In this document: positions 42,156 to 49,153 of the stretch, piece after piece
Layout of the letters: every line of letters begins with the position of its first letter
How positions within the stretch are numbered: position 1 is the first letter of the stretch
From: Pseudomonadota bacterium
GTDB taxonomy: Bacteria; Pseudomonadota; Gammaproteobacteria; Burkholderiales; Methylophilaceae
Assembly (NCBI GenBank): GCA_029782295.1
Contig: JAKOVB010000067.1
Location: 186,001 to 250,000 of the forward strand
Direction: 5' to 3'
Length of the DNA stretch: 64,000 nt
Made by a program: the position numbers and the translations under genes
Notes under the pieces: generated by a model
What the model was told of the DNA's origin: nothing
Database searches by the model: none
The model's input: only the letters and a program-made list of their open reading frames with translations

Positions 42156-42998
42156 TCAGGCCTCGCCGTCGGGCAGGCGGATAGTGTACTGGCCGGACTT
42201 GTCGTCGCGCACCACTTCCAGAAGGCCTCGTTTCTGCGCATCTTCCACCAGTCCCTTGAACGACCGGAAGCCGTAGGAGGATTCGGTGAATCCGGGTTTG
42301 CGTCGCTGCATGGTGGTCTTGACCAGCGACCCCCAGATTTTCTCGTCCGATCCGCGTTCGGCCACCAGCGCCTCGACGGTCTCCACGATGAAGTCCAGGG
42401 CTTCCTGGCGCTTGTCCTCTTCGCCCTTGTTGTCGTCGCCTTTGGCAGAGGCGGATTTCTTGCTGCCTGATGCGGCTTTGGCCGGCGCCTTCTTTTCATT
42501 GCGTTTCTGTTTAGCTTCCTGCTCCCGGACCAGGTCGTCATAGAAGATGAATTCGTCGCAATTGGCGCTCAGCAGGTCCGAAGTCGAGCTTTTGACGCCA
42601 ATGCCGATCACGTACTTGTTGTTTTCGCGCAACTTGGACACCAGCGGCGAGAAATCCGAGTCGCCGCTGATGATGACGAAGGCATCGACATGGGATTTGG
42701 TATAGCAGAGGTCGAGAGCATCGACCACCATGCGGATGTCCGCGGAGTTTTTTCCCGACTGGCGGACGTGCGGAATCTCGATCAGTTCGAACGCCGCTTC
42801 ATGCATGGGTGCCTTGAAGTCCTTGTAGCGGTCCCAGTCGCAATAGGCTTTTTTTACCACGATGCTGCCCTTGACCAATAGCCGTTCCAGCACTTTCTTG
42901 ATGTCGAACTGCGCGTAACGCGCGTCTCGTACCCCCAGCGCGATGTTCTCGAAATCGCAGAACAACGCCATGTTGCTGATCTCTGTCTGTCCTGCCAT
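42156..42998 (-). CDS. NYN-domain ribonuclease-like protein with C-terminal LOTUS/OST-HTH domain
   Basis: 280 residues. PIN-like NYN domain at about 10-160 with the acidic residues in CDFENIALG, SADIRMVVDAL and ISGDSDFSPL; then a Lys/Ala-rich linker and an OST-HTH (LOTUS) RNA-binding domain from about 195 (YGFRSFKGLVEDAQKRGLL). Family members are RNA-cleaving or RNA-regulating proteins. GGGAGCG ribosome site supports the start. Confidence 0.88.
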   Translation of the reverse strand: MAGQTEISNMALFCDFENIALGVRDARYAQFDIKKVLERLLVKGSIVVKKAYCDWDRYKDFKAPMHEAAFELIEIPHVRQSGKNSADIRMVVDALDLCYTKSHVDAFVIISGDSDFSPLVSKLRENNKYVIGIGVKSSTSDLLSANCDEFIFYDDLVREQEAKQKRNEKKAPAKAASGSKKSASAKGDDNKGEEDKRQEALDFIVETVEALVAERGSDEKIWGSLVKTTMQRRKPGFTESSYGFRSFKGLVEDAQKRGLLEVVRDDKSGQYTIRLPDGEA

Positions 42999-43219
42999 GT
43001 CGCGCTCCCGAAAAATATTTTGAAGAAAAGAAAGATTATATTTGCTAATTCAAATAATAAGGCGCATAGTGCCGTTCAGCGATATCAAGTCGTGTTGTTG
43101 CTGTCTGGTTTCAGTACCCTCGTATTACCGGGTTTTATTCCATCATCACCCTGCCGTCTTGACCTTCGCCCTCAGGGGCTATCCCCATTTTTATATTTTG
43201 TTTTAAAGGATATCAAGAC
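42999..43219 (+). other. Long AT-rich leader before the cold-shock gene
   Basis: 221 bases without a gene. AT-rich at first, then mixed. Long 5' leaders are usual for csp genes and refold with temperature. No promoter with confident spacing could be chosen. Confidence 0.4.
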
Positions 43220-43426
43220 ATGGCAACAGGTACTGTTAAGTGGTTCAACGACGCTAAGGGCTTCGGCTTCATTACTCCGGAAGATGGCGGTGCTGATCTT
43301 TTCGCACACTTCTCCGCAATCCAGGGTAACGGCTTCAAGAGCCTGCAGGAAAATCAGCGCGTGACGTTCGATGTCACCACCGGCCCCAAGGGTCAGCAAG
43401 CTTCCAACATTCGCCCGGCTGAGTAA
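43220..43426 (+). CDS. Cold-shock protein, CspA family
   Basis: 68 residues, a single OB-fold with RNP1 KGFGFI and RNP2 LFAHF, binding single-stranded RNA and DNA as a chaperone. AAAGGA ribosome site. Long leader upstream and a hairpin (GTGCGGC/GCCGCAC, 43435-43452) just after the stop. Confidence 0.95.
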   Translation: MATGTVKWFNDAKGFGFITPEDGGADLFAHFSAIQGNGFKSLQENQRVTFDVTTGPKGQQASNIRPAE

Positions 43427-43511
43427 TCGGCCCGGTGCGGCATTTGCCGCACTTCAGCGCTACCGGGGTTGTGCGACCAGCGAACTGCTTGTCGTCAATC
43501 TCTCCGGAAAG

Positions 43512-43540
43512 GCCCGGCTTCTGCCGGGCTTTTTCTTTTT
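43512..43540 (+). terminator. Terminator between csp and infA
   Basis: GCCCGGC-TTCT-GCCGGGC followed by T-rich TTTTTCTTTTT; ends about 10 bases before the infA ribosome-binding site. Confidence 0.88.
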
Positions 43541-43561
43541 CCCTTACCCTGGAGGCACCCC

Positions 43562-43822
43562 GTGGCCAAAGAAGAACTTATCGAAATGAACGGCGTGGTC
43601 AACGAGGTCCTGCCTGACTCGCGTTTCCGCGTGACCCTGGACAATGGGCACGAACTCGTTGCCTATACCGCCGGAAAAATGCGCAAGCACCATATCCGGA
43701 TTCTTGCCGGCGACAAGATTACGCTGGAAATGTCCCCTTACGATGTCAGCAAGGGGCGGATCACCTTCCGCCACATCGAAGGACGCGGTCCCGGCGCCGG
43801 TCCTGCTCGTCGCCGTCACTAG
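43562..43822 (+). CDS. infA: Translation initiation factor IF-1, second-type
   Basis: 86 residues starting at GTG with GGAGG six bases upstream. S1/OB fold: [20 protein letters not shown] and [16 protein letters not shown]. Longer than the usual 72 residues by a basic Gly/Pro/Arg tail ([13 protein letters not shown]). Lies outside the ribosomal protein operon, next to csp, as do second IF-1 copies in many betaproteobacteria. A terminator separates it from csp, so it needs read-through or its own promoter. Confidence 0.92.
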   Translation: MAKEELIEMNGVVNEVLPDSRFRVTLDNGHELVAYTAGKMRKHHIRILAGDKITLEMSPYDVSKGRITFRHIEGRGPGAGPARRRH

Positions 43823-43834
43823 AGCGATTCCCGT

Positions 43835-44047
43835 CTAACGCGTATACCACTCGATGCTGACGATGTGATTCACATTGACCAGCTTGCGTCCCTTTTTGTC
43901 CGGGTTGTTGGACAAGCTGACGCTGATGAATAACTCGGAAACCGATTCGATGTCGCCGCGGATGCGGAAGGACTCGCCGTTGGTCAGGGAAAGCGTGGCT
44001 TCGTCCCCGGCAATCTGCTGGTTAAGTGCTTCTGTAAGGCTGATCAT
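43835..44047 (-). CDS. Small conserved-looking protein, unknown
   Basis: 70 residues, mostly beta by eye (ATLSLTNGESFRIRGDIESVSELFISVSL, HIVSIEWYTR). The spacing recalls small Sm/OB-like folds but I do not recognise a family. Convergent with infA (12 bases apart) and divergent from the sigma factor. A strong hairpin lies just upstream of its start. Confidence 0.6.
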   Translation of the reverse strand: MISLTEALNQQIAGDEATLSLTNGESFRIRGDIESVSELFISVSLSNNPDKKGRKLVNVNHIVSIEWYTR

Positions 44048-44057
44048 GCCTGTTCCC

Positions 44058-44083
44058 CCTGATGGTTCGCCCGAACCGTCAGG
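44058..44083. other. Strong inverted repeat between small gene and sigma factor
   Basis: CCTGATGGTTCG (44058-44069), CC, CGAACCGTCAGG (44072-44083): 12-bp stem with one T-G pair. A related smaller repeat GTCAGG/CCTGAC lies at 44106-44123. No T run on the plus strand. Could be an operator or a leader hairpin of the minus-strand gene, 11 bases before its start. Confidence 0.5.
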
Positions 44084-44213
44084 CTTCGTTCATCATACCG
44101 GATACGTCAGGACATGGCCTGACTGCTGCCGGCAATCTCCCAATAAGCGCAGCTGACAAAAATCCCTTGCGGATGCATTTGCCGCTGCGGGAATGACGTA
44201 CAATTTCCGTTAT

Positions 44214-44768
44214 ATGACTCAGCATGATTGGCTCGCCGAGCACGGCGATTATCTTTACCGCTATGCGCTGGCAAGATTGCGTGACCCCCATCAGGCGGAG
44301 GACGCCGTACAGGAGACCCTGCTTGCCGCCATTTCAGGCAGCAGCTTTGCCGGCAAGGCCTCGCCCAGAACCTGGCTGACCGGGATCCTCAAGCACAAGA
44401 TCATCGACCAGTTCCGTCGTCAGCAGCGGGAAACCCGGCTGGAATCGCCTGATGATATCGGCGAAGAAGAGCCAGGGATGGACGAATTCTTTGTCGAGGA
44501 TGGCCACTGGTCAGAGCCGCCCCAGCACTGGGTCGAGCCCGGCAACCTGTTGCAGCAGCAGCAATTCCTTGAAATCCTGCAGGACTGCATGGACCGCTTG
44601 CCGAAGAAATTGGCACGGATATTCCTGCTGCGCGAGATCGAGGAAACCGATAACGAAGATATTTGTAAGGAACTTGAAATCAGCCCGACCAATGCATGGG
44701 TGATGCTGTATCGCGCCCGGATGGGGTTGAGGAAATGTGTCGAGATGAACTGGCTGGAGGCAAGGTAA
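44214..44768 (+). CDS. ECF-type sigma factor of the metallophore operon
   Basis: 184 residues from ATG at 44214; an in-frame ATG at 44193 is possible. Region 2 (YALARLRDPHQAEDAVQETL and WLTGILKHKIIDQFRR) and region 4 (LPKKLARIFLLREIEE then NAWVMLYRARMGL) are complete. No extra domains. The next gene, starting directly at the base after the stop codon, encodes its likely zinc-finger anti-sigma factor. By synteny it should drive the downstream precursor/maturase genes, possibly in response to copper or redox stress. Confidence 0.92.
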   Translation: MTQHDWLAEHGDYLYRYALARLRDPHQAEDAVQETLLAAISGSSFAGKASPRTWLTGILKHKIIDQFRRQQRETRLESPDDIGEEEPGMDEFFVEDGHWSEPPQHWVEPGNLLQQQQFLEILQDCMDRLPKKLARIFLLREIEETDNEDICKELEISPTNAWVMLYRARMGLRKCVEMNWLEAR

Positions 44769-45062
44769 ATGGATTGCAAGCACGCCACTCACCTCTTATC
44801 TCAATCCCAGGATATGCGTTTGACCTGGCGGCAACGCTTCGGGTTGCGATTGCACCTGATGCTCTGCGATGCCTGCACGCGGTTTTCCAGGCAACTGGTG
44901 ATGCTGCGTGAGGCGGTCAGGCAAACCAGTATCCGGATCGAGAAGGATGATCGGCTCAAGTTGTCTCATGATGCAAAGCAACGCATCGCGGCGGCCATGC
45001 GGGATCATCGCCGATCGATCGCCGAGGCGCGACAGAATCCTGACCACAACCTTTCAGATTGA
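44769..45062 (+). CDS. Zinc-finger anti-sigma factor
   Basis: 97 residues, cytoplasmic, no membrane helix. zf-HC2/ZAS-like pattern: MDCKHATHLL, later LCDACTRFSRQ (C-x2-C), together Cys-His-Cys-Cys ligands for zinc. Small ZAS proteins bind and hold the cognate ECF sigma factor until thiols are oxidised or metal is lost. Zero bases from the sigma gene. Confidence 0.85.
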   Translation: MDCKHATHLLSQSQDMRLTWRQRFGLRLHLMLCDACTRFSRQLVMLREAVRQTSIRIEKDDRLKLSHDAKQRIAAAMRDHRRSIAEARQNPDHNLSD

Positions 45063-45079
45063 TATTTTAGGAGACAAGC

Positions 45080-45394
45080 ATGAACGCAAAAAACAACACC
45101 CTGGCACTGGTTCTTGGCGGTGCAATGGCCGCGACCGTGGCGATGAGCCCGGCTTCCGCCGCGGAAAACCCTTTCGGCCTGAAGCCGCTGGCCTCCGGAT
45201 ACATGGTGGCGGACAACCATGACGCCGGCGAGAAGGTCAAGGAAGGCAAATGCAGTACCGGCAAGTGCGGTAGCAGCATGAAGAAAAAGAAAGCTGAAGA
45301 AAGTGCGGCGGTTGGCGAAGAAAAGGCCAAGGAAGGTTCCTGCAGCGGCGAAAAGAAGGCTAAGGAAGGTTCCTGCAGCGGCGAAAAGAAGTAA
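45080..45394 (+). CDS. HvfA-like RiPP metallophore precursor peptide
   Basis: 104 residues. Sec signal peptide (LALVLGGAMAATVAM, cleavage near ASAA before ENPFG) and a Lys/Glu/Ser-rich mature part with four cysteines: 58 and 63 in EGKCSTGKCG, 88 and 99 in two EGSCSGEKK repeats. EGKC(G) motifs are what DUF692 maturases convert to thio-oxazole or oxazolone/thioamide groups in HvfA-class copper-binding peptides. AGGAG site upstream; 17 bases after the anti-sigma gene, 4 before the maturase. The EGSCS form differs from the common EGKCG. Confidence 0.85.
   Translation: MNAKNNTLALVLGGAMAATVAMSPASAAENPFGLKPLASGYMVADNHDAGEKVKEGKCSTGKCGSSMKKKKAEESAAVGEEKAKEGSCSGEKKAKEGSCSGEKK
45326..45391 (+). repeat. 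33-bp tandem duplication at the end of the precursor gene
   Basis: Two units, 45326-45358 and 45359-45391, differ at one base (GCC versus GCT) and both encode AKEGSCSGEKK; the stop codon follows directly. Confidence 0.92.
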
Positions 45395-45398
45395 GCCG

Positions 45399-46250
45399 GT
45401 GAGCATCAGGCCCCTCAAGGGTGCCGGTCTCGGCCTGAAGAGGGAGTTGATGTCCCAGCTTCAGGCTGATCCACCTCCGGTCATCGATTTCTTCGAGGTG
45501 GCTCCGGAAAACTGGATCGGCATGGGCGGTGCCCGTGCCCGCCAGTTTGACTGGTTCGCCGAGCGCTATCCTATCGTGGCCCATGGCCTGTCGCTTTCCC
45601 TGGGCGGCCCGGATCCCCTTGATGAATTGCTGTTGCAGCGCATCAAGGGTTTTCTGGATCATTACCAGATTCCGCTGTATACCGAACATCTCGCCTATTG
45701 CAGTGCCGGCGGGCATCTGTACGACCTGTTGCCGATCCCCTGCACGGAATCAGCCGTGCATCATGTGGTCGAGCGTATCCGCCGGACCCAGGATATCCTG
45801 GGTCGCAGAATCGCTGTCGAAAATGCTTCCTACTACGTCGAGGCACCGGTGTCCGATATGTCGGAACTCGATTTCATTCGTGCGGTGCTGACCGAGGCGG
45901 ATTGCGACCTGCATCTGGACGTCAACAACATCTACGTCAATAGTGTGAATTTTGGCTTTGATCCGCTGGATTTTCTGCGGCAGTTGCCTGGCGAGCGCAC
46001 GGTCTACATCCATACTGCCGGTCACCTGCAACTGGCCAAGGACCTGATCGTGGACAATCATGGCGATGCCGTGATCGACCCGGTCTGGGCTTTGCTGGAA
46101 GAAGCATACCGCCTGTTCGGTGTGGCACCTACGCTGCTGGAGCGGGACATCATCATTCCGCCGCTGGCCGAACTGGTCCCAGAGGTGGCGCATATCGCCG
46201 ACCTGCAGCACAAGTATCGGCAGGGCGGGGGAGTCCGCTTGCAAACATGA
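45399..46250 (+). CDS. DUF692 multinuclear iron-dependent oxidase, HvfB-like maturase
   Basis: 283 residues from GTG at 45399 (SIRPLKGAGLGLKREL); an upstream start would run through the precursor gene in another frame. TIM-barrel MNIO enzyme that modifies cysteines of the precursor. Likely iron ligands are visible: VAHGLSLSLGG, YTEHLAY, IAVENASYY, LHLDVNNIYVN, IHTAGH, DNHGD. Four bases after the precursor stop; its own stop overlaps the partner gene by 4 bases (ATGA). Confidence 0.92.
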   Translation: MSIRPLKGAGLGLKRELMSQLQADPPPVIDFFEVAPENWIGMGGARARQFDWFAERYPIVAHGLSLSLGGPDPLDELLLQRIKGFLDHYQIPLYTEHLAYCSAGGHLYDLLPIPCTESAVHHVVERIRRTQDILGRRIAVENASYYVEAPVSDMSELDFIRAVLTEADCDLHLDVNNIYVNSVNFGFDPLDFLRQLPGERTVYIHTAGHLQLAKDLIVDNHGDAVIDPVWALLEEAYRLFGVAPTLLERDIIIPPLAELVPEVAHIADLQHKYRQGGGVRLQT

Positions 46251-46993
46251 AGGATTTCCAGAAATACCAGGCCGAATTCACCAGCCATATCCGCAACCCC
46301 AAGTCGCACCCTCGGCCGGTGGGCGTGTCAGCACGACGCATGAAGGTCTACAACGAGATCGTCTTCAACAACATGGAGTCGACGCTTTCATCGTGTTTTC
46401 CGGTGTGCAGGAGAATTGTCGGGATACGTCGCTGGCAACGGCTGGTGCGCGCTTTTCTTGCGGGTCATGCCTGTGCGACACCGTGGTTCAGGCAGATTCC
46501 TGAAGAGTTCCTGAACTGGCTGGCGTCCCGTCCGGCCATGCTCGATGCACTGCCGCCATTCTTCGAGAGCCTGGCGCACTATGAATGGATCGAGTTGGCC
46601 GTTGCCGTGTCGGATGTCCGGCCTTCCCCGGCAGATGCAAACGGCAATCTTCTGGCCGGCCGGCCGGTTCTGGCGCCTGCGCTCGCCTTGCTGGAATACC
46701 CCTATGCCGTGCACCACATCTCTCCTCATTTCATGCCGCAGCAGCCCGATGTCGAACCGACTCGCCTCCTGGTTTTTCGCGACCCTGAGGAGACTGTGCG
46801 GTTTGTCGAGGTCAATGCCGTGACGGCCAGGTTGGTGCAACTTTTGCAGGGCGATGTTCCATCCGGCAGAGCGGCGCTGGAAAGGATCGCGCTCGAATTG
46901 CGTCATCCTGATCCTGCCGAGGTGATGCAGTTCGGTGTTGCGGTTCTGGAGAACCTGCGCCAGCAGGGTGCCATCATCGGAGTCGCATTGTAA
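46247..46993 (+). CDS. DUF2063 protein, HvfC-like maturase partner
   Basis: 248 residues. N-terminal DUF2063 domain with FTSHIRNPKSHPRPVGVSARRMKVY-type start (RMKVYNEIVFNNMESTLSSCFP) and a C-terminal domain like the RRE-type partner of MNIO maturases. It is thought to hold the precursor for DUF692. Translationally coupled to the maturase. Confidence 0.9.
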   Translation: MKDFQKYQAEFTSHIRNPKSHPRPVGVSARRMKVYNEIVFNNMESTLSSCFPVCRRIVGIRRWQRLVRAFLAGHACATPWFRQIPEEFLNWLASRPAMLDALPPFFESLAHYEWIELAVAVSDVRPSPADANGNLLAGRPVLAPALALLEYPYAVHHISPHFMPQQPDVEPTRLLVFRDPEETVRFVEVNAVTARLVQLLQGDVPSGRAALERIALELRHPDPAEVMQFGVAVLENLRQQGAIIGVAL

Positions 46994-47013
46994 GGATTTA
47001 CGGATGTCGCCGA

Positions 47014-47037
47014 CCAATGGGTGTTACCTATTGGAGG
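47014..47037 (+). promoter_or_regulatory. Hairpin touching the ribosome-binding site of the doxX gene
   Basis: As RNA, CCAAUGGGU (47014-47022), loop GUU, ACCUAUUGG (47026-47034) forms a 9-bp stem with one G-U pair. The last GG of the stem is the first GG of the Shine-Dalgarno GGAGG (47033-47037), so folding would limit ribosome access. Confidence 0.5.
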
Positions 47038-47044
47038 ATGCATC

Positions 47045-47551
47045 ATGTCGAACTTGTCCCATTACTATTTTCGCGTTACGGAATGGCTAGAGCAGTTTGC
47101 GCCGGTATTGCCCCCGCTTGTCCTGCGCTTGCTGCTGGCGTGGGAATTTGGGGAGTCGGGGTATGAAAAGCTTGTTGGCAGCAACTGGTTTACCGACCTC
47201 GATTTTCCTTTTCCTTTTAGTCTGTTGCCGCCGGAGTGGAGTTGGAACCTGTCGATGGGGTTCGAGCTGCTGGGCGCCCTTGCTCTGGTGCTGGGTTTTG
47301 CGACGCGATTCTTCACTATCTCGCTGATGGTGTTGACGGTGGTGGCGATCGCGTCGGTGCACTGGCCTGAGCAATGGCATACCTGGAGCGGGTTGCTGCG
47401 GGGGTATCGCATTGTCGACGAGGAAGGGGACGGATTCGGTAATTACAAGCTGCCGCTGATCTATCTGGTGATGTTCCTGCCCCTGCTGTTTGGCGGAGCC
47501 GGCCGCTGGAGTCTGGACCGCCTGCTGGCCCAGAAATGTCGCCACTCCTAG
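47045..47551 (+). CDS. DoxX-family membrane protein of the metallophore operon
   Basis: 168 residues from ATG at 47045 with GGAGG upstream. Four membrane helices: [19 protein letters not shown] is the DoxX start pattern, then [15 protein letters not shown]. DoxX proteins are common in HvfABC/bufferin operons; role is unknown, perhaps redox chemistry with quinones. 51 bases after the HvfC-like gene, followed by a terminator. Confidence 0.88.
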   Translation: MSNLSHYYFRVTEWLEQFAPVLPPLVLRLLLAWEFGESGYEKLVGSNWFTDLDFPFPFSLLPPEWSWNLSMGFELLGALALVLGFATRFFTISLMVLTVVAIASVHWPEQWHTWSGLLRGYRIVDEEGDGFGNYKLPLIYLVMFLPLLFGGAGRWSLDRLLAQKCRHS

Positions 47552-47570
47552 CGGATTTCAAGTTGTTGCG

Positions 47571-47599
47571 AAAATGGGAGCGAAATGCTTCCATTTTTT
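47571..47599 (+). terminator. Terminator of the metallophore operon
   Basis: AAAATGGGAGC-GAAAT-GCTTCCATTTT with one G-T pair, followed by further T. 19 bases after the doxX stop. Confidence 0.85.
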
Positions 47600-47617
47600 A
47601 TGTCTGGCCTGTTTGAT

Positions 47618-47760
47618 GTGGTACTGGCCCATGTTGACATCCTCCCCATGGATAAACCCAGGGGATTCCCAACCCTCGCGAGCTGGGTTCCTGCCCTGAC
47701 GCGCCTGACTGCGCGGCGTCATATCGATTGCTCCTGGCAGGCTTGAATTCCCGCGTGCCC
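47618..47760 (-). ncRNA. Predicted right-end (omega/reRNA) guide RNA of TnpB
   Basis: In TnpB elements the RNA covers the 3' end of tnpB and the right end and uses the flanking host bases as guide. Here stems AACCC/GGGTT (47671-47689) and TCCCC/GGGGA (47643-47665) precede the TCAA boundary. The predicted 16-nt guide is CATGGGCCAGTACCAC (complement of 47618-47633). The 5' limit is estimated. Confidence 0.5.
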
Positions 47761-48971
47761 CGCGGTATTGGCCTTTTCGCGAAGCGCCAGCCCGATGCGC
47801 TCAATGTTGATTGCGGCATTAGTGTCCCGGTCATGGCTCACACCACATTCCGGACAGGTCCATGACCGCGCCTTGAGCGGCAGCGATTCCAGCGTGTAAC
47901 CACACGCCGAGCATCGCTTGCTGGAGGGCGTGAAGCGCGGGATCGCGATCAACTCGCGCCCGTGCCACTTCGCTTTGTACGTCAGCATGCGGCGGAACTC
48001 CGACCACGCAACATCGGAGATGCTGCGTGCGAGCCTGCCGTTGGCAAGCATGCCAATGACGTTTAAATCCTCCACGCAGATCACTTGGTTTTCGTGAACG
48101 ATGCGCGTGGAGAGTTTATGCAGTACATCACGCCTGGCATCTGCAACGCCGGCGTGTAGCCTGGCGATCTTCGCCTGGCATTTCTTCATGTTGTTCGATA
48201 CCGGCAGGCGAACGCCCTTTGGCAATGCTTTGCCAGCGTAGCCGGCTTGCACCTTGATCGTTTCGGCCTTCCTGGCATAGCTGCGCTGGTAGCGCGCCAG
48301 GCGATCCGACTTAGCCTTGGCATGGCGCAGGTTAGGCACCTTGCTGCCGTTGGATAGTGTCGCAAAGTGCGTCAGGCCGACATCGATGCCGATCGAGGCG
48401 TTCCTGGCGGGAGACGTTTCCAGCTCAACCTCATACAGCATGGACACGAAATAGCGCCCGGCCGGGTCCTTCGACACAGTGACGCTGGACGGGATGCCCG
48501 TAGGCAACTCACGGCTCCAGCGCACGTTCAGCGGCGTATCCTGCTTGGCCAGCGTCAGCCGGCCATCGCGCAGCGTGAAGCTGTTCGGCATGTAGCTCGC
48601 TGACTGATGCCCACCTTTGCGCTTGTAGGCCGGATAGCCGCCCTTCTTCTGGAAGAAGGCGCTGAAGCCGATATCGAGATGTCGCAGCGCCTGCTGCAGC
48701 ACGACGCTGGAGACATCCTTCAGCCATGGGAATTCGCCTGACTTCTTCAGTTCGGTCAATGCCGCCGCCGACTGGTGATAGTTCATCGAGCGGCCTTCGT
48801 TGATCCAGGCGTCGGAGCGTTTGCGCAGGCCCCAGTTGTAGACGAAGCGCGCGCACCCGAACGTCTGTGCCAGGTTCTCGACCTGGCTAACATCGGGATA
48901 GAATCGGAATCTGTAGGCGCGCTTGACTAAAGGCATGTGGCGTATTTTACAAAATATTATTAATATTGTAA
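47634..48971 (-). mobile_element. tnpB-only IS605/IS1341-type insertion element
   Basis: Right end, read on the minus strand, has hairpin arms TCCCC/GGGGA (47643-47665) followed by GGATGTCAA, ending at 47634 in TCAA, the right-end boundary known for IS608-like elements. At the other side, an imperfect AT-rich palindrome TTACAAAATATT/AATATTGTAA (48947-48971) marks the probable left end, next to a minus-strand TTAC. No tnpA gene is present, so it can move only with help. The left boundary is approximate. Confidence 0.75.
47719..48936 (-). CDS. tnpB: TnpB RNA-guided nuclease (IS605 OrfB family)
   Basis: 405 residues. N-terminal OrfB HTH region (AYRFRFYPDVSQ, FVYNWGLRKR), central RuvC-like nuclease with catalytic Asp in IGIDVGLTHFA (about 184), Glu in CVEDLNVIGM (about 287) and Asp in HDRDTNAAINI (about 369). 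A zinc ribbon (CSACGYTLE, CPECGVSH) sits between the last two. All key residues are intact, so the protein could be active. No frameshift. Confidence 0.95.
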   Translation of the reverse strand: MPLVKRAYRFRFYPDVSQVENLAQTFGCARFVYNWGLRKRSDAWINEGRSMNYHQSAAALTELKKSGEFPWLKDVSSVVLQQALRHLDIGFSAFFQKKGGYPAYKRKGGHQSASYMPNSFTLRDGRLTLAKQDTPLNVRWSRELPTGIPSSVTVSKDPAGRYFVSMLYEVELETSPARNASIGIDVGLTHFATLSNGSKVPNLRHAKAKSDRLARYQRSYARKAETIKVQAGYAGKALPKGVRLPVSNNMKKCQAKIARLHAGVADARRDVLHKLSTRIVHENQVICVEDLNVIGMLANGRLARSISDVAWSEFRRMLTYKAKWHGRELIAIPRFTPSSKRCSACGYTLESLPLKARSWTCPECGVSHDRDTNAAINIERIGLALREKANTAGHAGIQACQEQSI

Positions 48972-49153
48972 TGTATTATTTTGCACCATCTAGGGCCACA
49001 CAAAACTCCGCCTTATATCCTCCCCATGAATTGAGAGGTTTTACGGCACATGTGATAAACTTTGGCGTTGAATATGGCGCCTACAAAAATCATAAACAAC
49101 CTCCTCCATGACGCATTCGCAGTCATGCAGTTGTGCCTTTCAACGAGGTGCGC

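Noticed and set aside
44189-44213. GGAAT...GTTAT as an autoregulated ECF promoter of the sigma gene
   Set aside because: Spacing is about 14 and the -10 would abut the start codon, leaving no leader.
45303-45398. Longer N-terminus for the DUF692 protein starting inside the precursor gene
   Set aside because: It would translate the precursor repeats in another frame into Arg/Lys/Ala-rich sequence; the family core begins right at the GTG at 45399.
49053-49085. TAAACTTT...GGCGCC as a sigma-28 promoter for flhF
   Set aside because: Spacing and -10 fit poorly; flhF is usually an early or middle gene.
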